A stretch of DNA of 64,000 nucleotides, taken from Methylosinus sp. H3A (GTDB lineage: Bacteria > Pseudomonadota > Alphaproteobacteria > Rhizobiales > Beijerinckiaceae). Both the position numbers and the translations under genes were made by a program. Where the stretch lies: contig NZ_JADNQW010000005.1 in the NCBI RefSeq assembly GCF_015709455.1, positions 3,244,001 through 3,308,000 on the forward strand, written 5' to 3'. The notes under the pieces are model-generated. The model had not been told where the DNA came from. It made no database searches and worked only from the letters and a program-made list of their open reading frames with translations. Position 1 is the first letter of the stretch. Each line of letters begins with the position of its first letter. Below are positions 11,527 to 20,200 of the stretch, in pieces.

Positions 11527-13193
11527 ACGAGGTAACGAGCGAATTCGTCTTTGCGCCGCTGGGCGGTCTCGGCGAGATCGGCATGAACGCCGCTCTCTAT
11601 GGTTTCGGCCCGCCAAAGGCCCGGCAATGGCTGATGGTCGATTGCGGCCTGGCCTTTCCCGGCCCGGAGCTTCCCGGCGTCGATCTGCTGATGCCGGACG
11701 TGTCTTTCGTGGAGAAGATCCGCCGCGATCTCGTGGGGCTGGTCATCACCCACGCCCATGAAGATCATATCGGCGCCTTGTCCTTTCTCTGGCCGAAGCT
11801 CGGTTGCACCGTCTATGCGACTCGTTTCGCGGCAGGCCTGCTCGAGGCGCGGCGTCTTAGCGAGGCTGGCGCGCCGAATGTGAAGGTCGTCACTGTGGCG
11901 ACTGGCCAGCGCCTCGACATCGGCCCCTTCGATGTCGAGTTCGTCGCCGTGGCCCATTCGATTCCGGAAGCCAATGCGCTGGCGATTCGCACGCCGCTCG
12001 GGCTCGCCATTCACACGGGCGACTGGAAGATCGACCCCGAGCCCGGCGTCGGCCATCGCATCGACGCGGCGCGGTTCCGGGCGCTCGGCGACGAGGGCGT
12101 CGACGCGCTGATCTGCGATTCGACCAATATTCTGCGTGAGGGCGACAGTTTCTCCGAGAGCGACGTGGCGCAGACGCTGCGCAAGCTCATCGGCGAGGCA
12201 AAGGAGCGCGTTCTGGTGACGACCTTTGCGTCAAATGTCGCGCGCATCCGCGCCGTCGCCGAGGCGGCGCAGGCGGCGGGGCGCAGCGTCGTCATCGCCG
12301 GCCGCGCGATGGAGCGCGTCATCCAGGTCTCGCGCGAATGTGGCTTTCTCGACGGCCTGCCGCCCTTTTTGTCTCTCGACATGTTCTCCGCGCTGCCGCG
12401 CGACAAAATCGTCGTGCTCGCGACGGGTAGCCAGGGTGAGACGCGCGCGGCCATGGCGCGCGTGGCGGAGAAGGAACATCCGGTCATCAAGCTCGCGACC
12501 GGAGACAGGGTGATTTTTTCGTCGCGCGCCATTCCTGGCAACACGCGGGAAGTTCATCGCGTCATCAACAAGCTCTGTGATCTGGGCGTCGAGGTGATCA
12601 CCGATCATGATCATCTCGTCCACTGCTCCGGCCATCCGCGCCGTGGCGAGGTGGCGCAGCTCTATGATTGGGTGCGGCCGCGCGTGTCGGTGCCCGCGCA
12701 TGGCGAAGGGCATCATCTCTCCGTACATGCCGCCTTTGCGAAGGCGCGCGGCGTGGAGAGAACGATCGGCGCCCGCAACGGCGATATCGTGCGCCTGTTC
12801 CCCGGCGAGCCCGGCGTCGTCGGCAAAGCGCCGACCGGGCGTCTCCTCAAGGATGGCGACGTGCTGATCTCGGAGGACGACGGCGCTGTGCGGGAGCGCG
12901 CCAAGCTCAGTTTCTCCGGCGTCGTCTCGCTGGCGCTCGCGATCGACAAGCGCGGCGACCTCATCGGCGATCCGGACGTGCTGATCTCCGGCCTGCCCAA
13001 GAAGGGCCGAGACGGCGAGGATATGGGCGAGGTGGTGGACGACGCCATCTTCCGCACCTTCGACAATCTTCCGCGGCAGAAGCGCCGGGATTTCGACGCC
13101 GCGGCGACGGCCGTGGAGCGCGCCGTGCGGGCCAGCGTCAACGCCGTCTGGGGCAAGAAACCTCAGGTGCATGTATTGATCATCGAGGCTTGA
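11523..13193 (+). CDS. rnj: Ribonuclease J
   Basis: This is a metallo-beta-lactamase/beta-CASP ribonuclease for RNA decay and rRNA maturation; 556 residues, the usual length. I start at ATG 11523, which overlaps the birA stop and gives MNEVTSEFVFAPLGGLGEIGMN, the typical family beginning. The metal-binding motif HAHEDHIG is at residues 77-84, and later ligands appear in VAVAHSIPEA and IHTGDWKID. The beta-CASP segment with TTFASNVARI and the C-terminal SGHPRRGEVAQLYDWVRP follow. Confidence 0.95.
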   Translation: MNEVTSEFVFAPLGGLGEIGMNAALYGFGPPKARQWLMVDCGLAFPGPELPGVDLLMPDVSFVEKIRRDLVGLVITHAHEDHIGALSFLWPKLGCTVYATRFAAGLLEARRLSEAGAPNVKVVTVATGQRLDIGPFDVEFVAVAHSIPEANALAIRTPLGLAIHTGDWKIDPEPGVGHRIDAARFRALGDEGVDALICDSTNILREGDSFSESDVAQTLRKLIGEAKERVLVTTFASNVARIRAVAEAAQAAGRSVVIAGRAMERVIQVSRECGFLDGLPPFLSLDMFSALPRDKIVVLATGSQGETRAAMARVAEKEHPVIKLATGDRVIFSSRAIPGNTREVHRVINKLCDLGVEVITDHDHLVHCSGHPRRGEVAQLYDWVRPRVSVPAHGEGHHLSVHAAFAKARGVERTIGARNGDIVRLFPGEPGVVGKAPTGRLLKDGDVLISEDDGAVRERAKLSFSGVVSLALAIDKRGDLIGDPDVLISGLPKKGRDGEDMGEVVDDAIFRTFDNLPRQKRRDFDAAATAVERAVRASVNAVWGKKPQVHVLIIEA

Positions 13194-13233
13194 TGGCGCA
13201 TTTAGGTCTCTGGAGAAATTTCAGGGAAACGTC

Positions 13234-13638
13234 ATGATCGGACGCTTGAATCACGTCGCCATCGCCGTCTCGGACCTCGCGGCGGCGGCGGCGACCTATA
13301 AAAACACGCTCGGCGCAAAGGTCACTGAGCCGGAGGCTATTCCCGAGCATGGCGTCACGGTCGTTTTCGTCGAGTTGCCCAACACCAAGATCGAATTGCT
13401 GCAGCCGCTCGGCGAAGGATCGCCGATCGCGGGCTTCGTCGCCAAGAATCCGGCCGGCGGGATTCATCACCTCTGCTATGAGGTCGACGACATAGTGACG
13501 GCGCGTGACCGGCTGAAGGCGTCCGGCGCGCGCGTGCTGGGCGACGGAGAGCCGAAGATCGGCGCGCACGGCAAGCCGGTGCTCTTCCTGCATCCGAAGG
13601 ACTTCAATGGGGCGCTGCTGGAACTCGAGCAGGCCTGA
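13234..13638 (+). CDS. mce: Methylmalonyl-CoA epimerase
   Basis: This VOC-fold enzyme interconverts the R and S forms of methylmalonyl-CoA, linking propionyl-CoA metabolism (and the ethylmalonyl-CoA pathway where present) to succinyl-CoA. It has 134 residues with two beta-alpha-beta-beta-beta repeats. Metal ligands are expected at H7 of GRLNHVAIAVSD, the histidines of GGIHHLCYEVDD, and the glutamates of GALLELEQA near the C-terminus. It follows rnj by 40 bases in the same direction. Confidence 0.93.
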   Translation: MIGRLNHVAIAVSDLAAAAATYKNTLGAKVTEPEAIPEHGVTVVFVELPNTKIELLQPLGEGSPIAGFVAKNPAGGIHHLCYEVDDIVTARDRLKASGARVLGDGEPKIGAHGKPVLFLHPKDFNGALLELEQA

Positions 13639-13687
13639 GCTGCGCGCCCTTTGCGGAAAGGCGGCGTAAGGCCAAGGAGCGCAGACC

Positions 13688-13921
13688 GTGCCATTCACGA
13701 CGCCGCTCGCGATCGCGATCTATCTCACCATCTGGTGGATCGTGCTATTTGCGATTCTGCCTTTTGGGGTTCGCTCATCGGAGGAAGAGGACGACACGCC
13801 GACGGGAGTGGATCCCGGCGCGCCCGTGGCGCCGAAGCTCTGGATGAAAGCCGTCGTGACGACGCTCGTTTCTACGGTTTTGTTCGCGCTCTTCGTGCTT
13901 TATGTGAAGTGGGCGGGATAG
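13688..13921 (+). CDS. Small membrane protein, DUF1467 family
   Basis: This 77-residue protein starts with GTG at 13688, with AAGGAG 9-14 bases upstream. It has two hydrophobic helices, around residues 5-27 (AIYLTIWWIVLFAILPFGVR) and 52-74, joined by an acidic, proline-containing loop. Sequence and size match the DUF1467 family, which in alphaproteobacteria commonly follows mce. No function is known and I do not infer one. Confidence 0.85.
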   Translation: MPFTTPLAIAIYLTIWWIVLFAILPFGVRSSEEEDDTPTGVDPGAPVAPKLWMKAVVTTLVSTVLFALFVLYVKWAG

Positions 13922-14037
13922 AGGATCGATCTGGCGGGAGGCGGGGTTGACCGCTCCGTCGTCAACGGGTAGGGGTCGAACGCTGGGGTCGCGATGATCC
14001 GCGAGGCGACGCCCGCGGTTCGAAGCGGTTTTCGAGC

Positions 14038-14113
14038 GAGCGCGTAGCTCAGTCGGTAGAGCATCTGACTTTTAATCAGAGGGTCATGGGTTCGAGTCCC
14101 ATCGCGCTCACCA
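14038..14113 (+). tRNA. tRNA-Lys (anticodon TTT)
   Basis: The 76-base sequence folds as a complete cloverleaf. The acceptor stem pairs GAGCGCG with CGCGCTC, the D-loop contains AGTCGGTAGA, the anticodon loop CTTTTAA has TTT at 14071-14073, the T-arm contains GGTTCGAGTCC, and the CCA end is encoded. It lies 18 bases upstream of the first IS-end sequence. Confidence 0.97.
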
Positions 14114-14133
14114 CAATATCAAATGTCCAGACC

Positions 14134-15420
14134 GAGGACATAGGTGACAGTCTGTTCCTAAGACATGGGTGACAACCTCGGGCCGAACGGGTTGTCGAGG
14201 GGTTGCAAAGTCTTCTGCTCCAGATCGATGAAGCCGAGATCGTAGCTCATGAAGCTGACGAGCCAAATGCCGTCGTCGACCTCCTTGATTCCCAAGCGCT
14301 GACCGGCGAGCACGGTCGAGATGTTGACGCGCTTTCGATACATGCAGATGCGCCCGCAGGCGGTGACCAGCACATCACGGTCGTGCAAGGGATAGGCGAG
14401 CTCGGGCAATTTCCCGTCATAGGGCTTGGCGGAAGGGCGATAGACATCGGCCGGGCGCTTCATGGCTAGCGCCTTATGCGGCCTTTCCTCGTTGAATTCT
14501 TTGACGAACTCGTCGAAGCGGGCCTGTTGCTGCAAGCTGTTCGTTCCGGGCGGACGGGTCGCCTCCTTCTTCAAGGTCAGATGCATGCGCTCATGGCGGC
14601 CGTTCTGCTAGGGATGGCCGGGCTTGATGCGCTCGATCTCGACGCCGAGCCGCAGCCACCAGACGGAGAGCTCGGAGAGGCCGAAGAGACCATTGGGACT
14701 GGCGAAGGGAACGCCATTGTCGGAGCGGATGGCTCGAGGCAAGCCGCGCTCGCGGAACAGCCTGCCGAAGGCGGCGATCGCCGGGTCCTCTCTGGTCGAT
14801 TCCAGCGCCTCGCAGAGCAGCAGGAAGCGCGAGGCGTGATCGGTGACGGTGAGCGGATAGCAGTAGCGTCCGGAGCCGAGCTTGAACTCGCCCTTGAAGT
14901 CCACGCACCACAGATCGTTCGGAGCAAGGCCGGGCGAGAGCTGTGTGCCCTGCGCGCGCGGGCGGCGGCGTCCGAGCGCCTTGACGAGGCCGTGCCGGCA
15001 CAAGACCGCATGGATCGTGCTGTTGGCGGGGACGCGGAAATCGCCGTCGAGCTTGCGCAGCAGCAGCTCGCGGATCTTGCGCGCGCCCCAATGGGGCTTT
15101 TCGCGCTTACAGCGCAGGATGAGGCCTTCGATCTGCTCGGGCAGCTGGTTGGCGTAGCGCACCGGCCGCCGCGAGCGGTCGGAGAGCGCCTCGAGGCCGT
15201 GCTCCTTGTAACGATCGAAGATCTTGTAGCCCGTCTTGCGCGAGATGCCGAACTCCCGGCACACATCGCTCATCGCCTCGCCGTCGAGCAGACGCGCGAC
15301 GAACCGCAGACGTTTTTCCATAACCGAACACTCCTTCCAGGGCATTCGACACCTCCCGCCAGGCTAGCCTGGCGGGAGGTGTCACCCATGTGTCCGGAAC
15401 AAACTGTCACCCATGTCTCA
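14134..15420 (-). mobile_element. IS481-family insertion sequence
   Basis: The element is bounded by imperfect inverted repeats: 14132-14173 against the complement of 15381-15422, with 34 of 42 positions matching by eye. Each end carries two copies of the motif ACATGGGTGACA about 20 bases apart. Inside is one minus-strand transposase frame with a single stop codon. I could not find a target-site duplication, so the exact outer ends are uncertain by a few bases. Confidence 0.85.
14158..15345 (-). pseudogene. IS481-family transposase with one in-frame amber codon
   Basis: The N-terminal half has an insertion-sequence helix-turn-helix (VCREFGISRKTGYKIFDRYK) and then the integrase core with LWCVDFKGEF and IRSDNGVPFAS, the first two acidic catalytic positions. 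The frame stops at 14608-14610 with TAG directly after IKPGHP, and continues without any shift as QNGRHERMHLTLKKE, which is the usual motif carrying the catalytic glutamate, down to the real stop at 14158. A single C-to-T change of a CAG codon would explain it. As it stands the protein lacks the third catalytic residue unless the amber is suppressed. Confidence 0.88.
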
Positions 15421-15773
15421 GGTCGCTCAAAAGACTTAGAGAACTGCCCCGCTGGGGCAAAATTTGCTGGGGCGACGGCGCCGAAAAAATCTCTCGGCCG
15501 GGCCCGGTCGAAACGCGACCGGTAAGCCGATAGAACCCACCGAAATCGCCGCAAACCGTTCACGTTTCGGTCCTCACTTTCGGAGCGGCCGACGCAATCG
15601 AATGGATTTACGTGATTTTGCGGAAAATTTTTCGGGAATCTCAGTTGACGAATTGCCGCTATCCGCCGGCGATCCAAGCCTGGGTGCGTCGGCATCAGGC
15701 TCTGGACAGTCTCGCCTTCACCGAAATGTCCGGCCGTGAGGCGATCGGCCTCGGCGTCCGCGCCTGCGCATAG
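15421..15773 (+). other. Region between two IS remnants, with a coding-like stretch of unknown origin
   Basis: No intact gene is visible. On the plus strand one frame is open from about 15534 to the TAG at 15771-15773 and reads in part CRYPPAIQAWVRRHQALDSL and then FTEMSGREAIGLGVRACA. Its composition looks like real protein, but there is no convincing start codon and I do not recognise the family. It is best treated as a possible 3' remnant of a gene cut by the IS481-type element. Confidence 0.3.
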
Positions 15774-15874
15774 GGCGGATCAGCAGGAATTCGGCGCCAC
15801 GTCCTCGCTCGGCCGCAGTTACGTTATAGTATAGTTGTCGGTTGATTTGTTCCCATCCCTGGGGATGGACGAAG

Positions 15875-16561
15875 TCAGAGTCTGATATTTTGAGCCAGTA
15901 TCTGGCCGTGGCGATGCTGACCATGCCGAGGAAGTGAACCGCGCCGGGATTGCCGGAGGCCATTTCGTCTGGGTCCCGCCGCCACGGCGGGCTCCTCGAG
16001 TTGCGCATAATAGAGCGCTTCGGCTTCGGCCGGGGGGCGATCGGCTCCAGCAGTCTGCGATTGTTGAACCAGTCGACCCATTCGAGCGTGGCGAACTCGA
16101 CCGCCTCGAAGCTCCGCCACGGCCCGCGTCGCCAAATCAGCTCGGCCTTGTAGAGTCCGTTGATCGTCTCGGCGAGCGCGTTGTCGTAGCTGTCTCCGAC
16201 GCTGCCGACCGAGGGTTCGACGCCGGCCTCGGCGAGGCGCTCGGTGTATTTTATAGAGACGTATTGAACGCCGCGATCACTATGATGGACGAGGCCGCCG
16301 CCGTGAACCGGCCGACGATCATGCAGCGCCTGCTCGAGCGCGTCGAGCACGAAGCCCGCATGCGCCGTGCGCGAGGCGCGCCAGCCGACGATCCGCCGAG
16401 TGAAGGCGTCGATCACGAAAGCCACATAGACGAAGCCTTGCCAAGTCGAGACATAAGTGAAATCGGACAGCCACAGCGCATTCGGCTGCTCCGCCCGAAA
16501 TTGCCGGTTCACCTTGTCGAGCGGGCACGGAGTTCTGCGGTCGCTCACCGTCGTTTTGGCA
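15875..16561 (-). pseudogene. IS3-family transposase OrfB remnant, truncated and frameshifted
   Basis: Read on the minus strand, the homologous part begins KTTVSDRRTPCPLDKVNRQF and continues with LWLSDFTYVSTWQGFVYVAF, HHSDRGVQYVSIKYTERL and GDSYDNALAETINGLYK, so all three DDE positions are present. Upstream of KTTVSD (at about 16561) the similarity stops and a TAG follows, so the N-terminal third and OrfA are missing. After LLEPIAP the frame is broken: the normal continuation PPAEAEALYYAQLEEPAVAA is in another frame near 16040. The element is therefore dead. Confidence 0.85.
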
Positions 16562-16671
16562 GCCTATTGATGCTGAAGGCGCAAGCCGCGCATACCTATG
16601 GAACCAACAGCGGCGTGACGGCCTACGACCGGCATACCAAGGGCTTGTTGCAGGTCGGATTCGCCTTCTGA
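16562..16671 (+). pseudogene. C-terminal remnant of an outer-membrane beta-barrel protein
   Basis: Directly after the broken end of the IS3 remnant the plus strand reads GSLLMLKAQAAHTYGTNSG and then VTAYDRHTKGLLQVGFAF before TGA at 16669-16671. The alternating pattern and the terminal phenylalanine of LLQVGFAF match the last strand of a bacterial outer-membrane barrel, the signal read by the Bam machinery. Everything upstream is replaced by transposon sequence. Which barrel family it was cannot be told from 33 residues; a two-partner secretion transporter for the exoprotein downstream is possible but unproven. Confidence 0.5.
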
Positions 16672-16713
16672 GGAAGGGCGCGTCAGGTGATACGTCGAAC
16701 GAAGGAAAGATCA

Positions 16714-16832
16714 GCGCCTAAAAAGAAGAAATGGAATGCAACGTGGCGTATCTTCTCAGCGAACGTGCCGAACGGTTCGATCGGAGCTTCCTCGCCGATA
16801 TTATCCTCGCGGCGCTGCCAGACTCGGTCACG
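16714..16832 (+). repeat. Direct repeat, copy 1 (left of exoprotein gene)
   Basis: This segment, from GCGCCTAAAAAGAAGAAATGG to GACTCGGTCACG, repeats 24068-24208 in the same orientation. By eye the two differ at several bases plus the 21-base deletion here. The copies lie at either side of the 6.8-kb exoprotein gene. Confidence 0.88.
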
Positions 16833-16883
16833 AAGCTGGGTATCCAAAAGGAAAATAATGATCATGATCTTCAGGCTATTTGA
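16731..16883 (+). pseudogene. Truncated 5' copy of the CDP-alcohol phosphatidyltransferase-like gene
   Basis: The 50-codon frame MECNVAYLLSERAERFDRSF and onward duplicates the beginning of the gene at 24086. Compared with that copy it has a few substitutions and a 21-base in-frame deletion between two CTCGCC repeats, so the residues between FLA and DIILAAL are missing. After LPDSVT the similarity ends at 16832 and an unrelated tail runs to TGA. It may be translated as a short peptide but cannot make an enzyme. Confidence 0.8.
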
Positions 16884-17226
16884 ACAAAAAATATCGGCGC
16901 GGATTGCTTTCTAGACGGGCGTCGAGCGTTTTGTCATGTAGGTCGACTCGCTCACATTGCAAATGTGTAATTCATAATTATTTGATCAATTCTTGACAAT
17001 ACGCACAAACTTATTCGCTATGGAACCTGTTGATAATGCTGCCCCAAATTTGTCGGGTTTGCACCATTTTTTTGCACTACGTAGGCCGTGTTTCGATATA
17101 AACAATTTACATAACACTTTCGGGTGAGCCACTCGCACTCTCGAGAATAGGCCGGGAGAGGGCCGCCGCGATGGCCCCGTGGAGCGCTTCGGAACAACAT
17201 CCGGGCCTTTGGGAAAAAGAGGTTTT
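16884..17226 (+). promoter_or_regulatory. AT-rich leader of the exoprotein gene, candidate sigma-70 promoters
   Basis: No gene is visible in these 343 bases, which are clearly richer in A and T than the rest of the window. Two weak promoter candidates are present: TTGACA at 16993-16998 with a poor -10 about 17-18 bases on, and TTGCAC at 17072-17077 followed 17 bases later by GATATA, with TATAAA overlapping at 17097-17102. A purine-rich AAAAAGAGG at 17214-17222 precedes the start codon. The assignment is by eye only. Confidence 0.35.
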
Positions 17227-20200
17227 ATGGCGATGAACGGAAATCGGATCGAGAAGCAGAAAACGGCGATCCGCCCGGCGCAGCCACATCCAGGCGTGCT
17301 CGAGCGATCTGCTCCCGAACCGCTCGCTCTGAGGGGAGGCCTCTCCGCCATGACGGCGATAGCCGCGGTGCTGGCGTTGCCGAGCTATTCGCTCGCCAAT
17401 CCGACCGGAGGCGTCGTCGTCGATGGCGCGGCGACGATCTCCTCCGCCGGCAGCGTGATGAACGTCGCTCAGTCCACCAATCGCGCCATCATCAATTGGC
17501 AGGGCTTCTCCATCGGCGCCGGAGAGACGGTCAATTTCCTCCAGCCGACGGCCTTGTCGGTCACTCTCAATCGAGTCGTCGGCAATGAGCAGAGCGTCAT
17601 CTCCGGCGCGCTCAACGCCAATGGCCGCGTGTTCCTCGTCAATTCCGCGGGCATTCTCTTCGGCAAGGATGCGCAGGTGAATGTCGGCGGCCTCGTCGCT
17701 TCGACGCTCGACATCTCCAACTCCAATTTCATGGCCGGGAACTATGTGTTTTCTGGCTCCTCGACCGCCTCGGTCGTCAATCAGGGAGCCATCAAGGCGA
17801 GCGAAGGCGGCTATGTCGCATTGCTCGGCAAGACCGTGTCGAACGAAGGGGCGATCAAAGCGAAGCTCGGCACGGTCGCTCTGGCCTCGGGCGAGCAGAT
17901 GACGCTCAATTTCGAGGGCGATTCGCTCCTCGATGTCACGATCGACAAGGGGACTTACGAGGCTCTCGTCGAGAATAAAGGACTGATCGAGGCCAATGCC
18001 GGCCAGGTCGTGCTGACCGCGAAAGCGGCAGACGATCTGCTCTCGGCGCAGGTCAACAACAGCGGGATCATCATGGCGCGCACGCTCGCCGATCTGACAG
18101 GCGGCTCGTCGTCCAGCAGCGGGACCGTGAAGGTCGGAAAGATCAAGCTGCTGGCGTCGGGCGGAACGGTCAATCTTTCCGGAAAGCTCGACGCCTCGGC
18201 GCGCAAGGGCGGCGACGGCGGAACGATCGAGACGTCCGGCAATAAGGTGACGGTGGCCGACAGTGCGGTCGTGACGACGGCGTCGACGAGCGGGGCGACG
18301 GGAAGCTGGATCATCGATCCCGACGGATTCACGATCGGCGTCGGCGGCGACATCACCGGGGCTGCGCTGACGAGCCAGCTCGCTTCGAACAATGTCACAA
18401 TATTGTCGACGAGCGGCAAGGGCGCGGACGGGAATATCTATGTCAATGATGCGGTGAGCTGGTCGGGCAACAAACTGACGCTGACCGCGACGAACAATGT
18501 CTTCATCGACGCTGTGATGACGGCGACGGGGACCGCCTCTTTCGTGGCGAATTACGGCTCCGGCTTCAATGCGGACGGCTCGCCAAAGGGTCTCTTCACT
18601 TTGATGGGAACGGCGTCTGGAACCTACACCTACGCCGGCAAGATCAATTTCAGCGGCGCAGGGACGGTGACGCTGAACGGCGAGACGTACACCGTCATCG
18701 GCAATGCCGCGGGCTTCGCCGCGGTGAAGAACAATCTGAGCGGGCGATATGTGCTCGGCGCGGACATCAACTTCGGCGCCACGCTCGGCGAGACGAGCGT
18801 CTTCAGCGGAATTTTCAACGGCTTCGGCCATGTGTTCAATTCACCTACGCTCGCCGCGACCGGCCTGTTCGGAACGGTCGGCGCCGGCGCGACGATCAGC
18901 AGCCTCGGCATCTCCGGTGGATCGGTCTCGGGCGTCGCGACAGCGAAATCAGCAGTCGGCGCGCTCGCAAATGTCAATCGAGGGACGATCGTCGACAGTT
19001 TCGCCGCCATGAACGTCGCCAACACGAATATCGCCATCGTCGGCGGCCTCGTCGGCGATAATTTCGGATTGATCTCGAAGTCCTATTCCGCCGGCAATGT
19101 CTTCACGACGGGGATCGGGGGAGGCCTCGTCGGCGTCAATGAAGTGAGCGGCAAGATCCTCGACAGCTTCACACGCCTCAATTCGGCGAACACCGGCCTC
19201 GTTTTCTCTCAGGCGACAGCCACGCCGACTTACGCCGGCGGCTTCGTCGGCGTGAATGCGGGCGAGATCGATCGATCCTACACGATCCTCACCTTGCGAC
19301 TGAACGATGCGACCTCCATCGCCGGCGGCTTCGTCGGCAAGAACACTGGCGTCATCGATCAGTCCTATGTGTCGGCGCCGCCTGTCTCCACCCTCTATGA
19401 GCTAGGGCCTCGTGTCGGCGGATTCGTCGGCGAAAACGCCGGTAAGATCACCAATTCCTATACCAATGCGCTCAACACCACCAATACGTCGGCTCTCTGG
19501 AGCGCGGGCTTCGCCTATAAGAATTCCGGCGCGATCAGCAACGCCTATGCGACGGAATATTCGGCGAACAGCGGCTCGACGCCGCTTTATGGATTCGTGT
19601 TCGACAATACCGGCGGCACGATAACCAACGCCTATTGGTCGGCGAGCAGCGCGACGGGCGCTACCATTCCGACCGACAGCTCCAGCGCCAAGAGCCTCAC
19701 TGCCGCACAGGCGTCGACCTTCGCGAGCTACGCCGGATTCGATTCGACGATCTGGGCCGCATCGACCTCCGGCTTCCCGATTTTGGCGCAGATCCCGATC
19801 TATGTGACGACGAGCGCTGCTCCCGCCTATGGCTCCGCGACCTCTTCGGCCGCGAGCCTGTCGCTCTCCGTGCTCGGCTTGCAAGGCGGCGGCGGAACGC
19901 TCTCGGCGATCGACAGCGCGGCCTCGACGACCAATAATCCCTTCATCGTGGTGACGACGAACGGCTATGTCGACGCCGGCGCCTGGAATGCGTCGAGCCT
20001 ATTGTCTTCCGTCTATAAGAACGTCAAAGGCGTCGTGACGGTCAATCCGAAGACGCTGACGATCGCCGGCGCGGTGGCCGATAAAGTGTATGACGGCACG
20101 ACAGCTGCGACCTTGGTGAGCGGCGTCGCCAATGGCGGCCTCGTCGGCCTCGTCGGCAATCAGACGCTGAACATCAATTACACTTCCGCCGCCTTTGCAG

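Noticed and set aside
16993..17021. TTGACA-based promoter taken as the sure start of the exoprotein transcript
   Set aside because: The -10 region at the proper distance is poor (CGCTAT/GCTATG), so it is kept only as a weak candidate within the leader.
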